Positions 20,451 through 31,652 of a stretch of DNA of 64,000 nt are shown here, piece after piece; position 1 is the stretch's first letter; each line of letters opens with the position of its first letter. A program made the translations under genes and the position numbers. The notes below the pieces were generated by a model, which searched no databases, was not told where the DNA came from, and was given only the letters and a program-made list of their open reading frames with translations. Location: the NCBI RefSeq assembly GCF_963855985.1, contig NC_087106.1:1781001-1845000 (forward strand), read 5' to 3'. The stretch is from Ostrinia nubilalis (lineage: Eukaryota; Arthropoda; Insecta; Lepidoptera; Crambidae).

Positions 20451-20660
20451 AATAGGTAGGGGAGACCGAGGTGAGTTGTAACAGAGGAGAGTTGTAACGT
20501 TGTGTTTTTGAAACCTATTAACTATCAGCGAGCTCGCAACAGCGCGTATTTGTTAGCGCGCACTGTTACGAGCTCGCTAGTAATTAAAAAAAGTTCCAAA
20601 AAATCGTCAATGTCACAACACTCCTCTGTTAGAAACTCTCCACGGTCTCCCCTACAATAG
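20451..20660. mobile_element. TIR element with 5-bp target duplication and inner palindrome
   Basis: aatag flanks both ends. Terminal repeats are gtaggggagaccg and cggtctcccctac, extending about 32 bp imperfectly. The middle (20522-20579) is a second inverted repeat, agcgagctcgcaacag against ctgttacgagctcgct. Confidence 0.8.
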
Positions 20661-21121
20661 CAATCGTAGTGGGCACGCTTTGTGTGAAACAAGAAACAGA
20701 TAAGCAAAAATACTGTCATTTAACTAACCTTAAACATTAAATAACAAAACAAAAACGCATTTGAGTAGTGCCTATTCTACATTCATAATATAGGTACCTA
20801 GTTAAAAAAATATTTTACGCAAATTCAAGCACACCTCGAGTTCTCAGTAAAACTTAACTTACTTCCAGGAACTTCCTAATTTCTATTTAACTAAAAACAA
20901 TTTACTTAAAATATTAGCTTAATAAACAAAAAACTATATTATTTCTACTAAGTTGCCTCGAGTTCGTCACATTTTCACGATCCAGTTAACTAATTCGAAT
21001 AAAAACAAGTCTGCAGAACTTATTGCAGGCGCAACTTAAAGTAAAGTGTAATAAAACGTTCCCTGAGAATTCATAAGAAGTATGAATCATAATACAAATG
21101 AAGCAGTAAGTTTGCTTCAAG

Positions 21122-21245
21122 TACTACGGGACTATTCCCTCCTCTCGTTCCCACCGTTGCAACTCCTGTGTAGCCAGGATTTACAGCTTGACCGCCAATA
21201 AAAACCCAACCAGTGAAGGTCAAGTTTGTCCCGGGGGAAAGTTAA
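21122..21245 (-). repeat. Interspersed repeat P
   Basis: It is about 150 bp and closely matches 51800-51945 (gtgaaggtcaagtttgtccc, aaagttaaactgtcattgga). Shorter relatives are at 36414 (inverted) and 57215. Probably a retroelement 3' region; the family is not recognised. Confidence 0.65.
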
Positions 21246-21339
21246 ACTGTCATTGGACCCGCATCGAAATTAATCAGAAGAACATAGGAAGAGTTCGAAG
21301 CTTCAAGTAGCAGTATCCATACCCCATGAATCTCGCAAA

Positions 21340-21495
21340 AGGCGACCAAGGGAGAAATATGCGAATTATCAGGCTTCAACCTGTCTGGCCAGTGAGGAAT
21401 GTAGGTCAAATCTATCATTTGCCTTTGGTAAATTAAAGGGTCGTGCTCCTGCAGTGATAGTGATACTATATGACCTGATGATGAAGCATCCAAAT
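21340..21495 (+). repeat. Interspersed repeat Q (LINE 3'-UTR-like)
   Basis: It shares ggcgaccaagggagaaatat, tatcaggctt, gccagtgagg.atgtagg and atatgacctgatgatgaagc with 35925-36360. Confidence 0.6.
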
Positions 21496-21582
21496 CTGGT
21501 CAAACTATAAAGATACCATTGGTTTCTCAGTTGCTTTTGCGATGTACAATTTCCCATATAACAAATCACATACTCGTAAGAT

Positions 21583-21650
21583 GAAAGAAAGAAAGAAAGA
21601 AAGAAAGATACATTTATTACAATGGACATCACACAAAGATGTGTTTCATT
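21583..21650 (-). mobile_element. LINE 3' end with (TTTC)n tail
   Basis: (gaaa)n then gatacatttattacaatgga and catcacacaaa, matching 59530-59600. In reverse orientation this is a poly-TTTC-tailed 3' end. Confidence 0.65.
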
Positions 21651-22012
21651 GTTTATTTATTGTACTTGTTATGTGGTACAATCAAGTTTTTATCTCCTTA
21701 CTTTAAGTTACAAATGAGCCTACTGCTATTGCTCTTTTATTATGAAAGAATCAAGCGCAAGATGTAAATAAAACTTTCGTTTTAGTATAAAATTTTTGAG
21801 TAAACTTAAAGTCCAGAAGATAAGTTGCCTGGAAGTAATTTTAAACATTTTACAGAGTATAAGTTGGGGGTTTTGTCACTGATCCAACCGACTGGAACTT
21901 TAGTATTAGTGGATAACAATCTTAAAGTCAATGGCAAGACAGGTTTATGTGGAACTAGTTGGAGGCACTTTAGTTCTTGGGTGAAGAATATTGCTGTCAA
22001 AATTATACTGTA

Positions 22013-22222
22013 CTAGCGGCCGCCCGCGACTTCGTACGCGTGGACCCCGTTTAGGGGGTGGAGTTTCTTAAAATCCTTTCTTAGCGGATGCCTACGTCAT
22101 AACATCTACCTACATGCCAAACAGCCTGATCCGTCCAGTGGTTTGGGCTGTACGTTGATAGATCACTATGTCAGTCAGTCAGTCAGTCAGTCAGTCAGTC
22201 ACCTTTGAGTTATGTATATTTA
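22013..22222 (-). mobile_element. Helitron-like element, type B
   Basis: ctagcggccgcccgcgactt at the 3' end (complement), then a (cagt)n run at 22169-22201. Same family as 7444 and 24673. Confidence 0.7.
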
Positions 22223-24672
22223 GATTTTACGTAAATTTATGCATCCCAACATGAGCAAATAACGTAAATTATGGTGTCAAAATAGCGTTTTAGGTGTAAA
22301 TAAAATGAAGTAAGTTTCACGTGTTTTGTATAGAAATACAAGACAATTATAATTTGGGTATTAGTTATCTGGAGATTGATAAAAATTAAAAGCCCAAAAT
22401 AAATATTGAACATTACTGTCAACCACAATCTGAAAACTTATCTTCAATAATTAACTAACAAACACTTTTTAAAAATTTCTTTACAGTTTCCAATCATTAA
22501 TCATAATTATTAATGTAACTTCATTGTGTTATTTTTTCTTAATCTTTTAATAGAAAGCAATAAACAATTACTGATTAATTAGAGTTTAGAGAGATAAGAA
22601 CAATGAGTATGAATAAAAGCATTTCAGCCATACAGTAATATTTCTCCTGCCATCTTTAGCAATTTCTTTCTTCCTTTCTCTGCATAATAATTATCGCAAA
22701 TGATTCTAGTTCATTGTGCATAGGGTTGCTACTTTTCTTTAAGTATTTGTATAAGTAAATGGCAATGCCAAAATTGGAATGGAAGGTGGCGTCTTTTTTT
22801 AGACTGAGTTTAGAGGTATACATGTCATAGTAAGTTTGGTTTATTACACTATTTTGTAATCAAAAAACAAGGTTTGGTCGATGGCCGCGCGAAAAAATAA
22901 TGCGCCAATTTCCGGCATTGACTTTTTCTGTATAATATTTATTTAGCCTTTATTTCTAAGATTACGTAAGTTTTGGGAAAGCACTTGTTTTAGATGATGA
23001 CTATTTTTTCAGTTTAGGTTTGACCCCTGATTCGCTGAGCGTAATTTGTTTCTTAGCTAATTTGACTTATGTTCAAATACACACTACGTCACTTAAAAAT
23101 AAACACATTTATATGTAATAGGGTTTAATTGAACTAAAAATATATTTAAGTCTGATGAGAGATAGACTTAACGTACTACACTGGACTTTTTGAAAGGTTT
23201 AAGATAGGATTCGTAGAAAGCTGATACGGTGATCCATTGTGCTTTTAAGAACGATTGTCGTAAAAAAAGATAAAGAAAAAATACGGCATTTACAAAATCG
23301 GTTTTTCTTAACGTCTTTGTGATGTAAATCTGCTTGTACATTTGAGTGAAAAACATATTTAAATGACAAAGAGTTCGTACATTGGGATTTACACAAATAT
23401 AAAAAAATTATGACAACGTAAAATGGATCTTAGTAAGTTGAAGAAAATATTGTTCAAAATGATTAATGGCTTTTTTGGAGTTAAAAAAACATTATTTTGA
23501 AAAACCTAGGATACTTGAACTTTCCAATCAGGTTTAATATATTTTTTATTTATTCATTAAAAAAAAGATCAAGTTGAAGGCACATCAGGCTTAGTAAGTA
23601 AGTGAGTAAATAAGATCTAGAAAATAGGACACACAGGTACACAGTACAAGACACAGTCTATTTAAAAAAACAGGTTTTTTTTCATTTGGAAAAAAATTCG
23701 AAGCGAGGCAACCCTAAACACGATTAACTTTTTAATGAAAGCATGGAATAAAACCGAGAACGTTCGTAATTCATTTCTTATTGTTGGCAACACTGAAAGT
23801 TAAGTGTTCAAGAAACTAGAACAAAGGCATGACTTTTAACATCTTTTCGTATTCTTGTTATAACACTGCGAGCTTAATTTGATGCTATTCAAAGTAAGGA
23901 AATAGATTTCTTTACACTTTATACTACTTATTCTGTTCCTGGACTAGGTTTAATTTAAGTTATTATTGAAACCTAAAAAAAGTTGTTACTTATTTCAAAA
24001 CTATGTATTTCTAACCGTACATTTTTAGCGCACTTATGTTTTTTATAACACTTTTTTGATGATTTCCTAGTTATTTTCACTAATCGTAACTTTGTATGAA
24101 TTTTGACAGATTGGTAAAATTTTAAATCACTTTTTGACTAATTGTTTGCATGCAGTAAAAAGTGGTTTTGACTAACATACCTACATACTGAATTGAAACC
24201 TTTTTACATGTAGATTGATTGTGTAATAAAACTTGCCTTCTTGTTCCTATCCTTTATTTTGGAATACACAATTATTTGCAATGTAGTAAAATCAAAATCG
24301 AGTCGATGGATCCATAATATCTTTTCTTTTTAGACGCAAAGTTCGCCGCGCTGGAGCTGTTATAATTGCCTCAACATCGATTGTACCTACCATCAAACAT
24401 CAGAAAATGTATGTTGAAAAATCGCCCCTATCACAAATACCTACGATCATATAGCTTGACGAGCTTTCTGTACCTCGTAAGGGTCATTGGGAGTACTTTT
24501 CCGCCTCATTTGCTCGGTGCACAGAACGTTCTCGTATGTAAAGTGGGGGGTAGGGGGGAGTCGGGTTCTTTTGAGATGCAAAGGTCAGGAATGGGAGGGT
24601 GACGTTAGACAGGTGTTTTGTGTGTCACACGGATGTTAATGAAACAATTATTGTGTCTTAGATACTGAATAA
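22223..24672. other. 2.4 kb of AT-rich sequence
   Basis: No coding frame of interest, inverted repeat or recognised repeat. The short minus frames near 23170-23400 overlap in different registers and have no domains. Confidence 0.4.
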
Positions 24673-24887
24673 CTAGCGGCCGTCCGCGACTTCATACGCC
24701 TGGATCCCGTTAGGGGTGGAGTTTCTTAAAAATCCGTTCTTAGTGGGTGCTCACTACGTTCAAAAAGAAAACCCTATGCAAAATTTCACACTCCTAGCAC
24801 TTGTAGTTTCTGAGATTTCGTGATGAGTGAGTGAGTCAATCAGTCAATCAGTGGACCTTTCGCTTTTATAGATATAAGATACAGGGT
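24673..24887 (-). mobile_element. Helitron-like element, type B
   Basis: The complement of its 3' end is ctagcggccgtccgcgactt. The body cacttgtagtttctgagatt matches 7444. It is followed directly by tacagggtgttcctataagt, which looks like one terminus of a TATACAGGGTG element with no partner found. Confidence 0.68.
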
Positions 24888-25185
24888 GTTCCTATAAGTA
24901 TGGATCAAACAAATATGATTGATTCCACTGCTCAAATGCAACAGCTTTTCAACAATATCCAAATTCTCAAAAATAAAATTATAGTCCCATACTAATTGGC
25001 TAACTAGCATACTACTGCGTGTTTTGCCATAATATTTAGTACGTAGGTAGATTTCATGACAGGATTGGCGGTCCATCATGATTGCCATGTTTGAATAAAC
25101 TACCTTTGAAGGGACTCGGCGATTCATACGCGGCGTAGGGCTGGTGCTTGTTGGAGTAAAATTCATTTTATTTCGCCAGTAACGC

Positions 25186-25300
25186 TTTTAAAAAGCACTT
25201 TTACACGTCCCTGTATTAACCCTACCACTGCTTCGACAATAAATGGGCCAGTAGTGCTGAGAAGAAGTAGCGCAAGAAACTCAGTTACTATTGTCATGTT
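25186..25300. repeat. Interspersed repeat R
   Basis: ttaaaaagcacttttacacg, accactgcttcgacaataaa and gaagaagtagcgcaagaaac recur at 33188-33297 and 33645-33720. Probably a retroelement 3' region. Confidence 0.65.
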
Positions 25301-25404
25301 ACTTGCAAGTCAGAATGGCCAAAAACGACGCAAATCTGACCAAAACTGGTAATTCTACCAACTTTTGAGGAATCAAGGAGACTCTCCGATAATCTTTCCC
25401 ATAC

Positions 25405-25517
25405 AATATAATCCGGGCCTTTTCACGGCGAGAGTGAATAGGCACTTACAGGGCAGATATGCACCATCCTAGATCTCACTTAACACCAGATGCGATTGCG
25501 GTCAAATACCTGCCTTG
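25405..25517 (+). pseudogene. LINE 3' fragment, C-terminus [14 protein letters not shown] plus 3' UTR
   Basis: The plus frame reads [20 protein letters not shown], followed by the 3' UTR (ctagatctcacttaacacca, gcgattgcggtcaaatacct). It is interrupted at about 25518 by an RTE fragment. Related tails are at 40706, 42550, 45281 and 54436. Confidence 0.7.
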
Positions 25518-25712
25518 CGATGGAGCGTGCTTCAATGCGTGATCGAATCAGAAATGAGGAGATCCGTAGGAGAACCAGAGTGACTAATATAGCCCGCAGA
25601 ATTGCTAAAATCAAGTGGCAGTGGGCGGGGCACATAGCTCGTAAAGCTGATGACCGCTGAGGCAGGAAAGTTCTTGAGTGGCGACCACGAGCCGGAAGAC
25701 GTAGTGTGGGCA
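25518..25712 (+). pseudogene. Internal RTE fragment
   Basis: The frame reads AMERASMRDRIRNEEIRRRT, then VTNIARRIAKIKWQWAGHIA and, after one TGA, GRKVLEWRPRAGRRSVG. It matches residues near 370-440 of the protein at 47895. Both ends are cut, and the LINE tail resumes with ttctgcataaaaaaa. Confidence 0.82.
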
Positions 25713-26216
25713 GTTCTGCATAAAAAAATCCTTAATTTTTTTCCAAGGGCACTAACAAAAATTAAAGTATGACTACATTTTGAGTGCTTTTAAATGATGC
25801 CTCATGGCATTGCCTATGTAAATGATAGTCTCGCAGCCCTACACCCCGCAGATCGCATCGCATCATGGATCATTTTCAATTACAACGCTCACTGGGCTGG
25901 CCTGGCATTGACGTTGATCCCACCCGGGGCTAAATGGGGGGGATATCTGAATAAGGGGGTTGACGGTTTTTTGTTGGGAATTCCAGGTTTGTTTATATGC
26001 CGATATCTTGTAAATGTATCTTGTAAAAGGTAAGTTAACCCTCAGACAGACAATGATAAATAATCTCTGATCTCGTAAATAAACATACTAAACTTTGAAG
26101 TCACACCGGATCATCGGAAAAAAATAAGGTTTAAGGGATAAGTATAAGGTCTTAACAAATTCCAGAAACGGAAGTCAATAACATCTTGAGACCGAATCTT
26201 AAGTGAATGAATTACA

Positions 26217-26468
26217 CACCCGTATTCACAAACAATGCTTGTTTAAGTGAAGCAGCGAATTGAACACACAGCGTTGAATAGAGCTCTGTGATTGGTTTGT
26301 GTGTGACCTTGTGCGTCCACGCGCACTGTGAGACCTCATAGTAATGTGTTTCCTAACACAACCAACTGTATGCTTACAGGCTTAAAAAGAAACTCCAAAA
26401 CTTGTAGTACTTTTGTAATAAAATAAAATATTTTGTATTTTTGTAATGTTTGTGAATACGGGCGATAG
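26217..26468. mobile_element. MITE, CGCCCGTATTCACAAAC family, with 100-bp insert
   Basis: acccgtattcacaaacaatg and gtttgtgaatacgggcgata bound it. The family core ends at agtaatgtg (about 26348), and about 100 A/T-rich bases then precede the right terminus. The orientation is opposite to the 13926 copy. Confidence 0.75.
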
Positions 26469-26880
26469 TAAGTCGAAAGAGTTTTTACTTTTTGTTAGTT
26501 TCGCGATCAAAAGTACTTGAATATTCTGTTTTGAGGCCTTTAAAAATGATATAAAAATGTAATGCTAACATAGCCGTAATCTGGATTTAGGTACAATAAA
26601 ATTATTCTAGCCGTTTTCTCTGCAATCAGTACAATGAAAATACAACTCCAATCCTATCAGTACGCCAAACGGAAGCTGCAGCTTTAAACTCAGCAAAAAT
26701 ACTACAATCCTGTACCTCTGCACGATAAACTTCGAATCGTTTGAGTATTCGACAAAATTCGATACCCCTTCGAATTCAACGATAACGTGACGATCTCGAT
26801 TGTCAAAATTAATTTCGTGCTACTATTTCTCAAATTCACTTTACGGCACGTTCATAGAGACGCTGATTAAGTTTTCATAC

Positions 26881-27015
26881 TAAGGCTGGATTATACCATT
26901 TTACTTTAACTTTGATAAACGTCAAAAATCAGTCAAACTCCGTACGTTTTTTGTATCGTATCCATACGGTTATCGTTATAGTTACGGTCAAAATTAGGTG
27001 GTTCAACTGAGCCTT
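26881..27015. mobile_element. MITE, AAGGCTGAGTTGCACCA family
   Basis: ctaaggctggattataccat on the left, taggtggttcaactgagcct on the right, with ttaactttgataaacgtcaa inside. Confidence 0.75.
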
Positions 27016-28095
27016 AATCTTTTGATGGCGATTCGAAGTCGACCGTTTTTCGTGCTAGAGGTACAAGAGATTTACAGGACCTCGATTGCACAATCTGGTA
27101 CACATTTTGCTCCCGATCCTTCTGAAGTCTCCCATTTGCACTAACTTACAAGCACAATTTGTGAAAGTTAACACTATTTCTCGCAGACGGTTAAATTTAA
27201 ACCAATTTCCATCGCCATCCGGCGAGCTTAATAAGCTTTAGTTTCTTGAAAGCTCGCTTTAAGCATTCACGGACCTGTTATATTTGTTTTTCATTTGCTC
27301 TAAATAAACGTTGGTAGTGATGTGGGTGGATGAGGAAATTAGTTGTAATAAGTATCGATAGGTTTGACATTTCCTTACCCATTTATAGGTATAGGTTATT
27401 GCAATTCACAAAGGCGATTGGTATTTGTGGCTCGCTACTGTTCGTTTTTCAAAAGTTTTGATAGACATTACACTATCGTTATGTGCATGTACACGTACAC
27501 ACACAAGTAAAGCTCACTAGCTTTCATGAATTGTATGTAGTCATAGGTTAGAATTTTGGTGCATTATGAAGTTTGGGTCATCGTGGCTTTGGCAGCTACC
27601 ATAAAAAGATTGTCTGGCAAGGAGTTGGAATGGTCAAAACTGTCTGGCTGATGAGGAAACACTTCTTCCAATAGGTACCTATTTTCTTCAATTTATCCAA
27701 GTAATTTATATCGATTACCCAACCACCTGTCCCCTCACTAAAGCTAACGTTTGTAATGAAAGGCATAAACGAGCATGATTGGAGTTATTTACGTCAGTTT
27801 GCAGTATAAATGATACAAATGATCCAGAATGCCTTTCGTATTGTTCGTTTACAAATGATGCCGGGAGTTTGTGTTACTTTTTATTTATTTTTGAATGGGA
27901 TCGGGACTGGTGGATTATAAAGGGGATAACGGTTTATGGACGGGCTTAAATTTGAAATTCAAATTGTTGATAAAAGTGACATTGTCAACTCTTAGTACAC
28001 TTTTTGGTTTGCGATAGACACAACATTTTCATATTCGAAAAATCACCACAAGCATTTTTATTTTTATTTTTTAACGTATTAAGTACCTAGGTATC
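27016..28095. other. Unique AT-rich sequence
   Basis: About 1.1 kb with nothing recognised. Confidence 0.4.
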
Positions 28096-28151
28096 AACCA
28101 AAGGACGTCCACTGTTATACTCGGCGTCTTTACTCGTGGCAGGCGGTATAA

Positions 28152-28373
28152 TAATAAAACAGTTCGTTCGTTCGTTTCAGCCGAATGACGTCCACTGCTG
28201 GAAAAAGGCCTCCTCCAAGGTTTTCCACAATGAACGGTCCTGCGCTGCCCGAATCCAGGCTCTTCCCATGAACTTCACCAGATCGTCGGTCCACCTAATA
28301 GGAGGCCCACGATACGTCTTCCAGCCCGTGGTCGCCACTCGAGATCTTTTCTAAGAACTTCTAATAAAACAGT
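28152..28373 (-). pseudogene. RTE 3' end, CGTT-tailed, with 12-bp target duplication
   Basis: Flanks taataaaacagt (28152-28163 and 28362-28373) are identical. Inside, tcgttcgttcgtttcagccg begins the complement of the tail. The C-terminal coding part follows (TDDLVKFMG, VQQWTSFG region when reversed) with frame damage. Confidence 0.87.
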
Positions 28374-28476
28374 GCATAACACGTTTTCTCTCGCACTCAC
28401 ACTGGTTATGGGTGACGTCACACAGAGGCAGGGATAGCGTTGTTTATAATACGTAATAATTAATAAAAAAGTCTCC

Positions 28477-28548
28477 ATACGGATTTCCACAACGACCGGG
28501 CCCTAAGCTGCTTCCCGCGACCTTCACTAAATCGTCGGTCCACGAAGT
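28477..28548 (-). mobile_element. RTE fragment, about 70 bp
   Basis: ggatttccacaacgaccggg and gaccttcactaaatcgtcgg match the RTE C-terminal region. The tail is missing. Confidence 0.65.
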
Positions 28549-28911
28549 GTATTACCTACCGCTTATTTTTACATATATCTTTAAAAGAAGTAGCATTGGT
28601 AACAAATTGACCATTAATTTGATTGAAAAGGGCTCCGAAATCGATACCACCCACATCTTATACTCATTTGCCTATAATTCCACGGAGCTCGTAAAATAAA
28701 AACGCAAGTGTGATAGAGGCGCGTTTACGCAACTCTAACATAAAACAGCGGACCTTTATCACAGTACAAGAAGAACAGCCAGTCAAATTCAAAATAAACT
28801 GCCTGAATTAAAGGAAAAAAAATTGCATCATAATCAATAAATTCGGCCTGTTAAGGTCCTGTAGATGCGTAGATTTATCAAAGATAAGAATAAAATAGCG
28901 ATTAAATCACA

Positions 28912-29125
28912 TCTTACTAACATAATAAATGCGAAAGTTTGTATGGATGTCTGGATGTCTGGATGTGAACATGTTTGTTACTCTTTTACGCAAGAACTAC
29001 TGAATGGATTTTGATGAAACTTTACAGTATTATTGTTTATAACCCAGAATAACATAAAGGCTATAATTTATGACGATCTGTGACTAACTAAATTTCACGA
29101 GGGTGAAGCCGCGGACAAAAGCTAG
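28912..29125 (+). mobile_element. Helitron-like element, type C
   Basis: It starts tcttactaacataataaatg, contains ctactgaatggattttgatg and tataacccagaataacataa, and ends gaagccgcggacaaaagctag. Relatives are at 38626, 47864 and 58875. Confidence 0.7.
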
Positions 29126-30140
29126 TACTTAATATTTTGCAATTAAATGCTAGTGACAGCGAACGCTCATTATTGTGATATCGAAGGATTAAAAATGTCG
29201 ATCGTGAATGTTCACTCTACAGCCGAATATAGCTCGCGATTGTCCGTAAATGTTTGCCGTTCGTTGTCTGCTCCGTCCTAATGTGTCTTGGGTGGGTCAA
29301 AGCCCCTACATCTGCAGACAAAGATGATTTGTTCTCCCTTTTCTTCTCATCAGCTGATATGTCGTCCTTAGTGGTAAAGCAAAAGAAAGAAGAGATTCAT
29401 CCGCCGCTTCTTCTCTGCACCAGCCTTAGTTGGGAAAACATGCCAACTGGTTTCCAGGCAATCTTAAGATTGGAATATACATGAGTGCTACTTAGAAATA
29501 GAGCGTTGGACCAATTTATATTCATAGTAGAAGCAGGCTGTTCTATTCGGTCTATATCTATAAGGAGAAAACGCCCGGTTTTTATTAAGTAACATAATGG
29601 GCAAGGGTCGGACGCTCGGACGAACGTTGTGTGGGAATGGGCCCTTATCGAAGGAAGGGCCTGTTACTCTGTTTACAGATTAGGCGTGTAGCGTGTGAAA
29701 ACGAAGAGCTAAGAGACCACTATTGGTTAACGTAGTGCAAGACGCGGTGGACAGACGACCTCAACAAGACAATGGGCTGTGGGTGGATGATGGCACTACT
29801 TTAGAGAAGATTGTGCAGCAGTGGACTGAAGTAAATTAACTTTAATGATTTGGGATAGAAAATGCTTGTACTCAGAATAATTTATGTAGAACGCGATGAA
29901 CAGATAGATTTTTTTAATCTAGCTTAGAGTTCTAGCTCAGAGATGAAAAAACATAACCCTTCTTCTAGCGCCGTCGGGTAAAAAGCGTGAGATCATAATT
30001 TTTATGGCGCTCTTTGTGGACTGAAAATAAATTAAGTTTTATGACTCCGGATACAAATGCTTATCTCTACGTAGTAGTATTTCCATTTTAACAGAAACGA
30101 ACTCGTGTCGTGACCCTATCTGACGCTGTGGGTAGTCTAA
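29126..30140. other. Mostly unique sequence with a possible weak RTE trace
   Basis: At 29735-29832, gtggacagacgacctcaaca and gtgcagcagtggactgaagt resemble the end of an RTE frame but diverge strongly. The open frame at 29254-29484 has no recognised domain. Confidence 0.35.
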
Positions 30141-30287
30141 CGCCCGTATTCTCAAACGATGCTTTCTTATGTAAAACAGCAAATCGAACGCACAGCGTTA
30201 AATAGAGCTCTACGATTGATCGTGTCTCACCCTATGCGTCCACGCGCACTGTGAGACCTCATAGTAATGTTTGTGAATTCAAACCAC
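30141..30287. mobile_element. MITE, CGCCCGTATTCACAAAC family
   Basis: cgcccgtattctcaaacgat to taatgtttgtgaattcaaac, with the shared core gcgtccacgcgcactgtgag. Confidence 0.75.
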
Positions 30288-31248
30288 CAAACTTAACTAA
30301 GTGAACATCATAGTTTTTAAATACAATGTGCCAAAACCGCAGTCTGTAGCAGAAGCGAGCTTTCAAGTATTTTAGCAGGCAAACAACGGTTCCTTGATTA
30401 AACTGGCTAGATTACAGTCTAGATAATAGCACAATTCATTTCCTATTTAGTCTTTCGAGGAATTTTAAGACTTAATTTCAAGCTATCCACACCACACTAA
30501 AGAGTATTTTTGGGTAATCGCCACTAAAGTGAACTTTTGGCGATTTAAAGATTTATAATTACAACCGAAACTAGAATAAATATTTGTGAAATCCAATGGT
30601 AAACTACGTTTTTGCATCGTAGGTTGTTTCATTATTGTCGCACATTAAATTTTCGAATGGATCCAGTTTATTCTGTAACCTATTGAAGCTTGTGAATCAC
30701 TTTCAGGATTAGTAACCAGTTTTTTTATTTCTTGTACAGTTTAGAAATAATCCAGTGAGATCAATTATCGTTTCCATCCTGTATAGTCGTATTCGTATAC
30801 ATAGTATGTATAGTTTTACGTCAAGCAAACGTTTCAAACGTTACACAAACGCATAATCTGTACTCCCCTTAGCACTACTAGGGCAAGGGGAATATAAACA
30901 CACGCGTATTTTAGAAGCAACAATACGCCTAGTTTAGTATCTGAGTAAGGCCGTTACTTTAGAAATTGATGGGAATATTGTACAGCGACGTGCTATTGTT
31001 TAAGTTATAAGAAAAAAAAGAAAATATACGCAAACATACTTTGTTTCTTTAGCAACGTTCGTGGTATAAAGATACCAGTTTTATCAAGTAGATATAAGCA
31101 TAACCTCCACTAATCATGTAAGCTTTACATTCTATTTTCATACCCCTCGGTGATAAGGGTTTTTCACGCGTACAAAGTCGCGGGCCTTACCAAGTAGGTA
31201 CAACTAAACTTGTGCTTGAAACTACGTGATATTTCTGGGTAATTTACC
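30288..31248. other. Unique AT-rich sequence
   Basis: A short stretch near 31155-31185 (cgcgtacaaagtcgcgggcc) looks like the end of a type B Helitron-like element. Nothing else was seen. Confidence 0.4.
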
Positions 31249-31443
31249 TATACAGGGTGTTAGGTAAATGGGTATATGAGCCGACACTAGCCCATGTTAA
31301 CTTATGCATATAAATGGTTTGGTGAAGTCAGAAAAAAATTAAAATTATGATATAAAATTTCTGACTTCACCATACCATTTATATGCATATGTTAACATGG
31401 GCTAGTGTCGGCTCATATACCCATTTACCTAACACCCTGTATA
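31249..31443. mobile_element. 195-bp near-perfect palindromic MITE, TATACAGGGTG ends
   Basis: The first about 85 bases (tatacagggtgttaggtaaa onward) recur inverted at the end with only a few mismatches, leaving a loop of roughly 25 A/T-rich bases. TA duplications are built into the TATA ends. A degraded relative lies at 62072-62128. Confidence 0.9.
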
Positions 31444-31652
31444 CAGATAGATATTCCTAGTAGTTAGAGAACACTGAAGAGAATACAATTCTAGGATTCT
31501 TGGTAAAACTACTGTGAGCGTTTGTCTTCAGTTTGGTTATGTCATTGAAGACTTCCAGTTAACGAGTATTTTAAAGGAAATATATAAATCAATGCTTTGT
31601 AGGGTATATTAAACCGTGTTCATTACACTATCGAATCTGATTGAGTACTGTT

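Noticed and set aside
22160..22205. (CAGT)n run as a CRISPR-like or satellite array
   Set aside because: It is a 4-bp microsatellite at the end of a Helitron-like element.
24840..25166. 108-codon minus frame as a gene
   Set aside because: It starts in unrelated DNA and ends inside a Helitron-like element, with no recognised domain.
29254..29484. 76-codon plus frame as a gene
   Set aside because: No domain, no splice sites, and codon content like the surrounding non-coding DNA.
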